Below the pieces are notes generated by a model, which saw only the letters and a program-made list of their open reading frames with translations, searched no databases and was not told the DNA's origin. A stretch of 38,844 nt of DNA, from NCBI GenBank assembly GCA_947572725.1, contig CANPDB010000014.1, positions 1-38,844 of the forward strand, written 5' to 3'. This document shows, piece after piece, positions 16,422-24,150 of this stretch. The DNA is from an uncultured Clostridium sp. (lineage in GTDB: Bacteria; Bacillota; Clostridia; TANB77; CAG-508). The position numbers and the translations under genes were made by a program. The first letter of the stretch is position 1. Every line of letters begins with the position of its first letter.

Positions 16422-16625
16422 TTACATCTTATTGAAAACTATTGTCTTTTCTTTCATTGATATTTTACTAACTTTGCAGACATATTCTTTTGCTCATTTT
16501 TTATAAGTTAAAAATGAATGGTTTATATTAAATCCTAAAATATTTTTAATTTCTTCATAAGATAGTTTATAGCTATCTTTATTATTTTCTTTTAAATATT
16601 TCAATAATGGCTCATATTTACTCAT
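16422..16625 (-). pseudogene. Small DUF7662-like gene with in-frame TGA
   Basis: Starting at ATG 16625, the frame reads MSKYEPLLKYLKENN, then LSYEEIKNILGFNINHSFL and TYKK, then TGA (16494-16496). It continues in the same frame for 23 codons, including VSKISMKEKTIVFNKM, to a TAA at 16422. The pattern of an N-terminal KYxPLxxYL, EEIxxILGF and C-terminal KISMKEKTI matches a small domain family I know as DUF7662, which normally is uninterrupted across this point. The downstream part keeps family residues in the same frame, so this looks like a recent point nonsense mutation. A truncated 43-residue product is the alternative. Confidence 0.65.
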
Positions 16626-16682
16626 TGTTACCTTCAAGATAGATTGTAATTTATAAATAAAGTTCATTTCATAACAATTTTG

Positions 16683-16880
16683 TTAATCTTCGCTATAATC
16701 AATAACAATTTTATATATTCTCATTCCATATATATTATAGTAAGCCCTATATCTAGTTGTAATTGTTTTATCGTTTTTATAATCTACATGTGTAATTCCC
16801 TCATTTTTTATTGGAACTAATATACTTACTAGAATAACTATTAAAATGCCTATCAGAATAACATAATTTTTCTTTTTCAT
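16683..16880 (-). CDS. Small single-span membrane protein, 65 residues
   Basis: It has a lysine-rich start, one hydrophobic helix (VILIGILIVILVSILVPI, about 7-24) and a 40-residue outer tail rich in tyrosine (TTRYRAYYNIYGMRIYKI). I do not recognise the family. AGGGTAG lies upstream. It is followed by, and in the same direction as, the disrupted small gene at 16422-16625. Confidence 0.6.
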   Translation of the reverse strand: MKKKNYVILIGILIVILVSILVPIKNEGITHVDYKNDKTITTRYRAYYNIYGMRIYKIVIDYSED

Positions 16881-16963
16881 TACTTATCTACCCTCCACTA
16901 TTTTTACTCATATTATCAACAACTTACAATTTTCAATTAATTTCCTATTTTACAATATTTAAT

Positions 16964-17572
16964 TTATTTGTAAAAATATAATTGTGTTTGCTTTTGAATA
17001 TCCAATTTTAAATTTTCCATTGTTCCATCTTCATAAATTTTATGCATAGCCTTCACTACACTACTTGGAAATATTCTTTTAATATCTTTTACATAGTAAT
17101 TTCCATCTCTTGGTATTTTTGTATCTTTAACAGTAAATTTTCCATCTATATTTTCAATAACAAACTTACATGGAATTGATGAACCAGTATCTAGTTTAAT
17201 TTCATTTGTTTCTAAATAATATTGTTCTTCTAATACCCAAGCATATATATTGTAAAGTTTTTTACTTTTTTCTTCAATTGAATATATTTTCATACTAACA
17301 AATGTTTTTTCATTTTCATAGCATTTATATTCATTATCACGCTTTCCTACTAAATAGTCTTTTATCGCTTTTTCTATTTCACTTTCCTTTACATTTTGCA
17401 TGTCCACTGTATCAACAGGATTAGGACTGATATTTTCAATAGCAACATCAAAATTTTCTCTATTTGTAATACTTCTTTCAATTGTTTTATACACAATGAT
17501 TATACTAATAACTATAATTATTGCAATTAAAATTCCAATAGTTATTTTCTTGTTTTTGCTCATTTTTGTCAC
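16964..17572 (-). CDS. Hypothetical membrane-anchored protein, 202 residues
   Basis: A short basic N-terminus is followed by one hydrophobic helix (ITIGILIAIIIVISIIIVY, about 10-28) and an extracytoplasmic domain of about 170 residues with alternating strands (EKTFVSMKIYSIEEKSKKLYNIYAWVL; GKFTVKDTKIPRDGNYYVKDIK). It ends with a helix (VVKAMHKIYEDG). The start is GTG 17572 with GAAAGG 8-9 nt upstream; the ATG three codons in is too far from it. The family is not recognised; topology suggests an exported substrate-binding or regulatory domain. It is in line with the 65-residue gene downstream. Confidence 0.7.
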   Translation of the reverse strand: MTKMSKNKKITIGILIAIIIVISIIIVYKTIERSITNRENFDVAIENISPNPVDTVDMQNVKESEIEKAIKDYLVGKRDNEYKCYENEKTFVSMKIYSIEEKSKKLYNIYAWVLEEQYYLETNEIKLDTGSSIPCKFVIENIDGKFTVKDTKIPRDGNYYVKDIKRIFPSSVVKAMHKIYEDGTMENLKLDIQKQTQLYFYK

Positions 17573-17690
17573 CAGTTTAACCTTTCACTATATAATTTCA
17601 TCTGCACAGCTTGTTTTCTTATAATTCAAATAGTATCATAAAAATAATTAATTAGCAATTATACGTTACAGTTCACAGCTTATTTATATT

Positions 17691-17726
17691 TGCTAAAGAG
17701 TTATAATATATTATAACTCTTTAGCA
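17691..17726. repeat. Perfect 36-bp palindrome matching joined ends of family B
   Basis: TGCTAAAGAGTTATAATA is followed directly by its reverse complement. It equals the terminal repeats of family B elements fused at TAATATATTA with no core. A 34-bp version recurs at 31132-31165. It lies in the 324-bp gap upstream of the Lon-type gene, which otherwise shows only AT-rich sequence. Confidence 0.9.
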
Positions 17727-17896
17727 CTATTTAAAATTAGAAGACTTTTTCCAACAATTTTCTTTACTTTTTTTACGAAGTAATATAAAATACAGATGTC
17801 TAAAAATTTTTTTCAAAAATAAAAGTACAAAATATAAATATAACTAATGAAAAGCCTTTATTTTGGATATAATAAGAAAAATTTTGGAGGAAACAA

Positions 17897-20296
17897 ATGA
17901 AGAAAAAAAATGAATTAAATGAAAAAGATTTAAAAATGACTTGCAATTCTGAACTTTTCGACTTTGAAACAACACAGGAATTACAACCTATACAGACTGG
18001 AATTGGTCAAGAACGTGGAATTAAAGCCTTAGAATTTGGATTACAGGTAGATGTAAAAGGATATAACTTATATTTAGAAGGTCCAAGTGGAGTCGGAAAA
18101 ACAATGTACACAAAAAATTACTTAGAAAAAATTGCTCCAAAGAAAAAGACACCTTCTGATTGGTGCTACATTTATAATTTTGATAATCCTAATGAGCCAA
18201 TTGCTGTTGATTTACCTGCTGGACAAGGTAAAGAATTCAAAGAAGCAATGGATGGATTTATTAAAGAAATCAAAAAAGATATTCAAAAAACTTTTAGTAA
18301 TGACGACTTTGAGAAAGAAAAAGCTTTAATTAAACAAGAATTTGAGTCAAAACGCTCTGAATTATTAGACAAATTAAATGAAGATGCTTCTAAATATAAT
18401 TTCCAAGTTAAAGCTTCTCAAAATGGTATATATATGATGCCTGTTGTAGATGGTAAAGCAATTGAAGAAGAGGAATTTGATAAATTAGAAGAAAATATAA
18501 AACAAGAATATGAAGAAAAATCTGTAATTGTTCAAGAACAAATTATGCAAGTTATTGGACAAATTAAAGAAATAGAACGTCAATCTGATAAAAAAATTTC
18601 AGAATGGCAATCAAATATTGCATTACTTACAGTAAATGTTCACATTAATTATCTAAAATCAAAATATAAAAGAAATAAAAAAATCAATCAATTTTTAACA
18701 AATGTAAAGCAAGACATATTAAAAAATATCCCTGCTTTTCTTGAAAATGATACAAATAAAAATCAACAAGCACAAGTACAACAGAATCCTATGGCAAAAA
18801 AACCTGACCCTTCTTTAAATTATCGTGTAAACTTATTTATTGATAATTCAAATCGTGAAGGTGCACCTGTAATAATGGATTCTAATTATTCTTACAATAA
18901 CATTTTTGGTACAATAGAATATGAGAATTACTATGGTTCACTAAAAACAGATCATACAATGTTAAAGCCAGGATTATTACAAAAAGCAAATGGTGGGTAC
19001 ATTATTTTTCAAATAAAAGATTTACTTACAAATGGTGCTTGTTATGAAAGTTTAAAAAAGGCACTGAGAATTAAAAAAATAGGAATTGACAACTCTTCTG
19101 AACAACGTTCTTCTATGGTTTTAATTTCTTTAAAGCCAGAGCCAATTCCTTTAGATTTAAAAGTAATTTTAATTGGAAATAGTATTACTTATCAAAATCT
19201 TTTAGCGATGGATTCAGATTTTAGAAAATTATTTAAAATTAAAGTCGAATTTGAAGAAATTGCCGATATTAATAAAGAGAATTTAAACAAACTAGCACAA
19301 ATTGTTCATGGATTTTGTGAAGATGAGGATCTTCCTCATCTAGATAAAACCGCTATGGCAAGACTTGTTGAATATGCTTCAAAATTAGCAGGAAGTCACA
19401 ATAAAATTTCTACAAGATTTAATGATTTAATACAAGTAGTAGGTGAAGCTGCTACTTGGGCAAAAATATCAAAATCAAAAATTGTAACTAGTAAATTTAT
19501 TGATAAAGCTTTAGAAGAAAGAATTGAAAGAGTAAAAAAATATGATGCTAAATATTTAGAAATGATAAAAGAAAATACACTTTTAATTAACACTTCTGGA
19601 TTTGAAGTTGGACAGTTAAATGGCTTAACAGTCATGACAATAGGTGATTATACTTTTGGAAAACCAGCCAAAATCACAGTTAATACCTATACAGGCAAAA
19701 CAGGAATTATAAACATAGAAAGAGAAGTAGAAATCTCTGGTCCTTCACATTCAAAAGGTGTATATATACTTTCAGGTTATTTAGGAGAAATGTTCGCCCA
19801 AGATATTCCTTTATGTTTAACTGCTAGTATTTGTTTTGAACAATTATACAATGGAGTTGATGGAGATAGTGCTTCTAGTACTGAATTATATGGATTACTT
19901 TCAAGTTTATCTGGAATACCAATAAATCAGTCAATTGCTGTTACAGGGTCTGTTAATCAAAAAGGTGAAATACAACCAATTGGTGGTGTAAACGAAAAAA
20001 TAGAAGGATTTTTCCAAATTTGTAAAATGAGAGGATTAGATGGTACACATGGAGTTATGATTCCAATACAAAATGTTGATAATCTACAACTTTCTGATGA
20101 AATTGTTGATGCTGTCAAAAATAAAAAGTTTCATATTTATTCTATTTCTACAATCGAAGAAGGTATTGAAGTATTAACAGGAGTACCTGCTGGTAAAAAA
20201 GACGAAAATGGTCATTTCCCTGCTGGAACAGTTAATCGTCTTGTTTACGAAAAATTAAAAAAATATGCAAAAGTTGGAGAAAGGGACGCGGACTAA
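17897..20296 (+). CDS. Lon-family ATP-dependent protease (AAA_32 type)
   Basis: This 799-residue protein has the Walker A motif GPSGVGKT at 62-69 and a long charged, helical insertion (about 105-300) in the AAA domain. The proteolytic domain sits at the C-terminus, with the Ser-Lys dyad in VDGDSASSTE (Ser658) and IGGVNEKIEGF (Lys701). The lack of an N-terminal Lon substrate domain and the layout fit the AAA_32/LonB-like group found in many Clostridia. ATG follows TTGGAGGAAAC. The last residues (GERDAD) are encoded by AGGGACGCGGAC, which resembles the GGGAC motif of the REP-like hairpin that follows at once, so the tail may be repeat-derived (weak inference). Confidence 0.88.
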   Translation: MKKKNELNEKDLKMTCNSELFDFETTQELQPIQTGIGQERGIKALEFGLQVDVKGYNLYLEGPSGVGKTMYTKNYLEKIAPKKKTPSDWCYIYNFDNPNEPIAVDLPAGQGKEFKEAMDGFIKEIKKDIQKTFSNDDFEKEKALIKQEFESKRSELLDKLNEDASKYNFQVKASQNGIYMMPVVDGKAIEEEEFDKLEENIKQEYEEKSVIVQEQIMQVIGQIKEIERQSDKKISEWQSNIALLTVNVHINYLKSKYKRNKKINQFLTNVKQDILKNIPAFLENDTNKNQQAQVQQNPMAKKPDPSLNYRVNLFIDNSNREGAPVIMDSNYSYNNIFGTIEYENYYGSLKTDHTMLKPGLLQKANGGYIIFQIKDLLTNGACYESLKKALRIKKIGIDNSSEQRSSMVLISLKPEPIPLDLKVILIGNSITYQNLLAMDSDFRKLFKIKVEFEEIADINKENLNKLAQIVHGFCEDEDLPHLDKTAMARLVEYASKLAGSHNKISTRFNDLIQVVGEAATWAKISKSKIVTSKFIDKALEERIERVKKYDAKYLEMIKENTLLINTSGFEVGQLNGLTVMTIGDYTFGKPAKITVNTYTGKTGIINIEREVEISGPSHSKGVYILSGYLGEMFAQDIPLCLTASICFEQLYNGVDGDSASSTELYGLLSSLSGIPINQSIAVTGSVNQKGEIQPIGGVNEKIEGFFQICKMRGLDGTHGVMIPIQNVDNLQLSDEIVDAVKNKKFHIYSISTIEEGIEVLTGVPAGKKDENGHFPAGTVNRLVYEKLKKYAKVGERDAD

Positions 20297-20305
20297 GTGC
20301 AAGAA

Positions 20306-20357
20306 GTTGAACAAAGGGACACACTACAAGTGTCAAGATGGATAGGTCTCTTTGTTC
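20306..20357. repeat. REP-like hairpin after the Lon-type gene
   Basis: TGAACAAAGGGAC pairs with GGTCTCTTTGTTCA, with an internal GACAC/GTGTC hairpin. It carries the GGGAC...GGTCT motif shared with hairpins at 35718 and 22441. It starts about 10 bp after the stop codon and may serve as a terminator. Confidence 0.65.
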
Positions 20358-20394
20358 ATCTTTGTTTTAGTCTTTATATAACAAAAATAACAAA

Positions 20395-20552
20395 TTATAA
20401 AATTATCAAAAATGCTCGTTCAAGCTAATTATCATAGAAATTCTAAATTCATTTTATGGCACCCTTCCATCAATAGATGAACTCTTTCCATAAAATGAAT
20501 ATAAGAATTTCTAATTCAATTACTTTCAATGCGCTTTTTTCAAATTTTATAA
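20395..20552 (-). repeat. Nested palindromic element family C, copy C1 (reverse orientation)
   Basis: It is the reverse complement of copies C2 and C3, with an outer stem TTATAAAATTATC.../...CAAATTTTATAA, a GCTCGTTCAAGCTAATT block and a GCGCTTTTTTC block. The inner stem AATTCATTTTATGG/CCATAAAATGAAT surrounds CATCAATAGATG. Its right end supplies the stop codon of the truncated apgM-like frame. Confidence 0.85.
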
Positions 20553-20870
20553 ATCGTCTTTTATAGAAATCAATTTACAAATTGCAACATATCTATTGTC
20601 ATTATACTCATAATCTTCGAAATTTAATTTTGCATTAAATGGCCCAAATTTCATATGCGGTCTTGAAAAATCAAATCCTAATAATCCTAAATTTCCATAA
20701 TAGCTATTGCAAATACACTCATCAGGAATAGTATTGACCATCCCTAATTTTGATTTATTAATTATTGAATCTATTTTAGGCGTTTTTGCATATTCCAAAG
20801 GTGTATTATAATTTAGTTCTTTATATTCTTTATCTGCCAATCCATCACATTGTATAATTAATCTTTTCAA
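20547..20870 (-). pseudogene. Phosphoglycerate mutase (ApgM-like) N-terminal fragment
   Basis: 107 residues. MKRLIIQCDGLADKEYKEL, then TPLEYAKTPKIDSI, GMVNTIPDE, NLGLLGFD and FGPFNAK follow the N-terminus of cofactor-independent phosphoglycerate mutase (about 400 residues in full), including the metal-binding Asp in CDGLAD. The usual serine-containing stretch is altered (CICNSYYGNLG). The frame ends in DDL-stop exactly where element C1 begins, and no remaining three quarters of the gene is present up to the Lon-type gene. It is therefore a 5' remnant, probably cut by element insertion or deletion. ATG follows AGGAAGTGA. Confidence 0.65.
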
Positions 20871-20959
20871 AATATCACTTCCTGTAAATTTAATTATTTA
20901 TACAATTTATTATATTTTTAATAAATAAATTTGTCAAATGCCAGTGGGGAGAACGATTT

Positions 20960-20972
20960 AGTTAAGTACACT
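20960..20972 (+). repeat. Left 13-bp inverted repeat of the KilA-N cassette
   Basis: AGTTAAGTACACT is exactly matched in reverse at 22166-22178, 1.2 kb away on the other side of the KilA-N gene. Confidence 0.7.
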
Positions 20973-21000
20973 AAAAAATATATTATTTTTTTACTATTGT

Positions 21001-21200
21001 TCCTTTCAGTAAGTAGCTAAATGAACTACCCAAGGAATCTGTTACATAACTTTTTTTTAGAAAGTATGTAACTCACTATGACACTTTCAAAACTTCGTTC
21101 TGAAAAGATGTCAGTGGACTCCTTGTGGAGAGCTCATAAATTATCTAATTTTGCAATAGATAATTTATGTCGAAAGTCATTAAAAATTTCAGTTTTTGGA
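21001..21200 (+). other. Hairpin-rich leader upstream of the KilA-N gene
   Basis: Successive stems are visible in this 200-bp stretch: GTTACATA.CTTT/AAAGTATGTAAC (21040-21072), TGACACTTTC/GAAAAGATGTCA (21079-21112), CTCC/GGAG (21119-21130) and CATAAATTATCTA/TAGATAATTTATG (21135-21169). The later part is bracketed by ATGAC.CTTTC and GAAAGTCAT. It lies before the KilA-N promoter, so it is either a separate structured RNA or structured DNA. It accounts for most of the 408-bp gap. Confidence 0.55.
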
Positions 21201-21217
21201 AAAATATTCAAAATTTA

Positions 21218-21247
21218 TTGACACATAAATAAATAATATTATATAAT
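21218..21247 (+). promoter_or_regulatory. Promoter of the KilA-N gene
   Basis: TTGACA (21218-21223), an 18-bp spacer and TATAAT (21242-21247) give two perfect boxes 31 bp before the ATG. Confidence 0.75.
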
Positions 21248-21278
21248 CAAACAAAAGTTTTAATAATAAGGAGAATTT

Positions 21279-22085
21279 ATGAAAGCAATAAATGTTTTAG
21301 ATACTAAAATTACATATTTCAATATAAATAATGAAGACTACATTTCATTAACAGACATGCTAAAATCGAAAAATGGTGATTTTTTCATTTCAGACTGGTT
21401 AAGAAATAGAAATACTATTGAATTTTTAGGCATATGGGAAGAATTACACAATCCTAATTTTAACTATGGCGAATTCGCCATAATTAAAAGTCAAGCAGGT
21501 TTAAATAGTTATAAATTAAGTGTTAAAGAATGGGTAAATAAAACAAATAGTATTGGTATTGTTGCTAAAACTGGTAGATATGGTGGAACATATGCTCATA
21601 AAGATATTGCTTTTGAGTTTGGTATGTGGATAAGTCCAAAGTTTAAGTTACTTTTAATAAAAGAATTTGAAAGGCTTAAAGCAGAAGAACAAAAGCAATT
21701 AGGTTGGGACGCAAAAAGAGAATTATCAAAGATAAATTATAAAATCCATACAGATGCAATAAAGAAAAATTTAATTCCAAAAGAACTTACTAAATATGAA
21801 ACAAGCATTGTTTATGCAGAAGAAGCAGATGTATTAAATATGGCTTTATTTGGGATGACAGCGAAACAATGGAGAGATAAAAATCCAGATAAACAAGGAA
21901 ACATTAGAGATTATGCTAATATAAATGAGTTAATTTGTCTAGCAAATTTGGAAAACGTAAATTCAATTTATATAAATGAAAGACTAGAACAGTCCGAAAG
22001 ACTAATTAGACTAAATAAAATAGCAATTGCTCAAATGGAAATATTAACAAAAACCAATAAGAACATACTTAAAGAAAATAATTAA
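21279..22085 (+). CDS. KilA-N domain protein
   Basis: This 268-residue protein has an N-terminal KilA-N DNA-binding domain: YISLTDMLKSKNGDFFISDWLRNRNTIEFLG, then VKEWVNKTNSIGIVAKTGRYGGTYAHKDIAFEFGMWISPKFKLLLIKEFERL. The GGTYAHKDIAFEFGMWISPxF stretch is the core signature. The C-terminal half (about 150-268) is helical and charged (RLEQSERLIRLNKIAIAQMEIL) and may mediate oligomerisation. KilA-N proteins are frequent in phages and mobile DNA. The gene stands alone with its own promoter, lies between 13-bp inverted repeats (20960 and 22166), and is flanked further out by inverted copies of family C. Mobility is inferred. Confidence 0.9.
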   Translation: MKAINVLDTKITYFNINNEDYISLTDMLKSKNGDFFISDWLRNRNTIEFLGIWEELHNPNFNYGEFAIIKSQAGLNSYKLSVKEWVNKTNSIGIVAKTGRYGGTYAHKDIAFEFGMWISPKFKLLLIKEFERLKAEEQKQLGWDAKRELSKINYKIHTDAIKKNLIPKELTKYETSIVYAEEADVLNMALFGMTAKQWRDKNPDKQGNIRDYANINELICLANLENVNSIYINERLEQSERLIRLNKIAIAQMEILTKTNKNILKENN

Positions 22086-22135
22086 AGTATTGAAAAGTAC
22101 AGAAAAATATATCTTTCTAAAATTATTAATTCTAC

Positions 22136-22171
22136 TACACTTTTATAATATAGTTTTTTTTATAAAGTGTA
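22136..22171 (+). terminator. Terminator after the KilA-N gene
   Basis: TACACTTTTATA pairs with TATAAAGTGTA around a loop with eight T residues. The right arm overlaps the 13-bp cassette repeat. Confidence 0.6.
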
Positions 22172-22178
22172 CTTAACT
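22166..22178 (+). repeat. Right 13-bp inverted repeat of the KilA-N cassette
   Basis: AGTGTACTTAACT is the exact reverse complement of 20960-20972. Confidence 0.7.
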
Positions 22179-22188
22179 TATTCTTACT

Positions 22189-22460
22189 GGACAGGTCTTT
22201 TTGGCAACCTTATCTTTTTACTCAAGAAATTATAAAAATAACAAATTATAAAATTTGAAAAAAGCGCTATTAGAAAGTAATTGAACTAGAAATTCTTAAA
22301 TTCATTTTATGGAAAGAGTTCATCTATTGATGGAAAGGTGCCATAAAATGAATTTAAAATTTCTGTGATAATTAGCTTGAACGAGCATTTTTGATAATTT
22401 TATAATTTTTTATTTTTGATATGTGAGTATACTAATAAGGTTGCCAAAAGGACCTGTGCC
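22189..22460 (+). repeat. Nested palindromic element family C, copy C2
   Basis: The outer inverted repeats GGACAGGTCTTTTTGGCAAC... (22189-22213) and its near-complement at 22435-22460 enclose a core with AAATTTGAAAAAAGCGC, the inner stem AATTCATTTTATGG/CCATAAAATGAATT, the loop stem CATC/GATG and GCTTGAACGAGCATTTTTG. It fills the gap between the KilA-N cassette and the DUF4363 gene, ending a few bases from that gene's stop. Confidence 0.87.
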
Positions 22461-22469
22461 TCTTGGCAA
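22441..22469. repeat. REP-like hairpin at the right end of C2
   Basis: TTGCCAAAAGG and CTCTTGGCAA form an interrupted palindrome around ACCTGTG. It is the reverse-complement relative of the hairpin at 35718-35746 and abuts the DUF4363 stop codon (22475). Confidence 0.7.
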
Positions 22470-22474
22470 TTCTT

Positions 22475-22870
22475 CTAAAAAACATTTTGCAAATTAAATG
22501 CATATTTATCTTCTATATGTTTCAAAACAAATACACTTTTATCTAATTCACTAACTGCTTCTGCGTATTCATTTGTAATAATAAAACTTTTTAATGCAGT
22601 TATATTTGTTTCTACCTTTTCTAATTCATCATGTTCTATATAATAAGCTAATCTTTCGTGCCTACTTTTCCAATTATCTTCTATTTCTTGTATTTTACCT
22701 TTTATATTATCGTCAGAAATATTATCTTCTTTTTCTTCTAATTTTGTTTTTAATTCTGTTAAACTATCTGATAGTTCTTTTACAGATTCTATAGTGTAAT
22801 TTTGTGTTATTATATTTCCTATAATAATTACTATAACAATAAACAAGCATATTATCATTTCTTTCCACAT
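22475..22870 (-). CDS. DUF4363-family protein
   Basis: This 131-residue protein has an N-terminal membrane segment (IICLFIVIVIIIGNIITQ, about 6-23) followed by a helical domain with the KWxxxxE-like core WKSRHERLAYYIEHDELEKVE and a C-terminal helix. It is the usual companion of DUF421 genes in Clostridia. It starts 2 bp after the DUF421 stop, so the two are co-translated. Function is unknown. Confidence 0.85.
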   Translation of the reverse strand: MWKEMIICLFIVIVIIIGNIITQNYTIESVKELSDSLTELKTKLEEKEDNISDDNIKGKIQEIEDNWKSRHERLAYYIEHDELEKVETNITALKSFIITNEYAEAVSELDKSVFVLKHIEDKYAFNLQNVF

Positions 22871-22872
22871 AA

Positions 22873-23553
22873 TTAATCCTCCTTATTCTCCTTTTTTTGG
22901 CAGAAAATCTGTCCTTTTCCATCTAATGTTACAACTAATGCTTCTTCAGGATTCATATTAAATTTTTCTACTTGTTTCTTTAACCATGCGTAATTTTTTC
23001 CAATTGCTTGCAAATTTTTATTCATAACTTTTCCATCTACTACCAAATCATATGGAATTCCTTCATATTCAGGTGTTATATTGAAGTCTTCTGGTATTGT
23101 ATTTCTTTTTTCTGGCTTTTGTATAACTGTAACTTGTCCACTTGTTTCTAATATTGCGTATTCTACATCTCCTAAATTTACTACATTATTTCCTCTTAGT
23201 CTTTCCTCTAGCTCGTTTATTGTAAATCTTTCTTTTACTAATGCTTTTTCGTTAATTTTCCCTCTATAAATTAGTATGCTTGGTTTTCCGCATATAACTT
23301 CTCTTGCTTTTAAACTTTTTATATTGATAACTGAAATAGTTAAATGCATTACTAAAAGTCCAAGTATAGGAATAATACCGTTAAAAATAGGTATTCCTAT
23401 TTCAGTCATTGGAATTGATGCTAAGTCTGCAATCATAATTGATATTGCAAGTTCAAATGGTTGAAGTTGCCCTATTTCTCTTTTTCCCATTAGTCTCATA
23501 ACAATTAGTACTATTAAATATAAGATAATTGCTCTAAAGAATGTAATTAACAT
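22873..23553 (-). CDS. DUF421 (YetF/YcaP-like) membrane protein
   Basis: This 226-residue protein has three N-terminal membrane helices (about 1-20, 35-55 and 60-80) and a cytoplasmic domain. VMRLMGKREIGQLQPFELAISIMIADLASIPM is the family signature. The tail includes IPYDLVVDGKVMNKNL and LVVTLDGKGQIFCQKK. Bacillus YetF-type proteins are linked to spores and the envelope, but no biochemical role is established here. It forms a two-gene operon with DUF4363. Confidence 0.9.
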   Translation of the reverse strand: MLITFFRAIILYLIVLIVMRLMGKREIGQLQPFELAISIMIADLASIPMTEIGIPIFNGIIPILGLLVMHLTISVINIKSLKAREVICGKPSILIYRGKINEKALVKERFTINELEERLRGNNVVNLGDVEYAILETSGQVTVIQKPEKRNTIPEDFNITPEYEGIPYDLVVDGKVMNKNLQAIGKNYAWLKKQVEKFNMNPEEALVVTLDGKGQIFCQKKENKED

Positions 23554-23717
23554 ATTTGCACCTCTTTTTTAATTTTTTCAAATTTTTTCTTATTTTTAGC
23601 AAATATTGACTTTTTTATACTGATTTTTTTGAATAAATAATTTTTTTTTGTGAATAATAATTTTATAACCTTAAAAAAAATACATTATGAATTTTAATAA
23701 CTAAGGAGGTTGGACTT

Positions 23718-24092
23718 ATGTCAGAAGCACAAGGAAATCAAACAAGTAGCGGTGCTTCTACTGTATGGCAAGTTGTTGGAAGATTAGTTGCAGCTGCAGT
23801 AGTTTTAGCAATTACCGCATTTTTTACACCTGGATTTACAATTAATAGTTTTTGGGCTTTAGCAATAGCCGCTGTTGTCCTAACTGTTATAGATTATTTA
23901 GTTATCAAATTTACTGGTTTACATGCTAGTCCATTTGGTAAGGGATTTGTAGGATTCGCATTAGCAGCTATTATTTTATATGTTACTCAATTCTTTGTTG
24001 CAGGATATTCTATTTCTTGGATTGCTGCAATTATTGGTGCATTAATCTACGGTGTGGTTGATTACTTTATACCTGGAAATCAACAAATGTAA
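23718..24092 (+). CDS. Four-helix membrane protein, YvlD/phage-holin-4_2-like
   Basis: 124 residues. After a 15-residue Ser/Gln-rich head come four hydrophobic helices (about 20-40, 45-65, 78-95 and 98-115). Features such as FFTPGFTINSFWALAIAAVV and the final GALIYGVVDYFIPG fit the small YvlD-type membrane family sometimes labelled phage holin 4_2. No lysis gene is adjacent, so a holin function is unlikely. AAGGAGGT lies 9 nt before the ATG, and a strong terminator follows. Confidence 0.75.
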   Translation: MSEAQGNQTSSGASTVWQVVGRLVAAAVVLAITAFFTPGFTINSFWALAIAAVVLTVIDYLVIKFTGLHASPFGKGFVGFALAAIILYVTQFFVAGYSISWIAAIIGALIYGVVDYFIPGNQQM

Positions 24093-24106
24093 GGTCTTTT
24101 TTAGAC

Positions 24107-24150
24107 AATCAAAAATATCCAAACGTTATATCGCTTGGATATTTTTGATT
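24107..24150. terminator. Bidirectional terminator
   Basis: AATCAAAAATATCCAAACG pairs with CGCTTGGATATTTTTGATT (one mismatch). It lies between the convergent genes ending at 24092 and 24151. Confidence 0.88.

Noticed and set aside
16494-16496. UGA recoding (alternative code or selenocysteine)
   Set aside because: Tryptophan is encoded by TGG throughout, TGA terminates another gene here, and the position normally carries an ordinary residue; a nonsense mutation is simpler.
20395-22460. Classical composite transposon
   Set aside because: There is no transposase gene in or beside the inverted C copies, and I see no target-site duplication at the outer ends.
23718-24092. Functional phage holin
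   Set aside because: There is no endolysin or phage gene nearby, and the sequence fits the chromosomal YvlD-type membrane family better.
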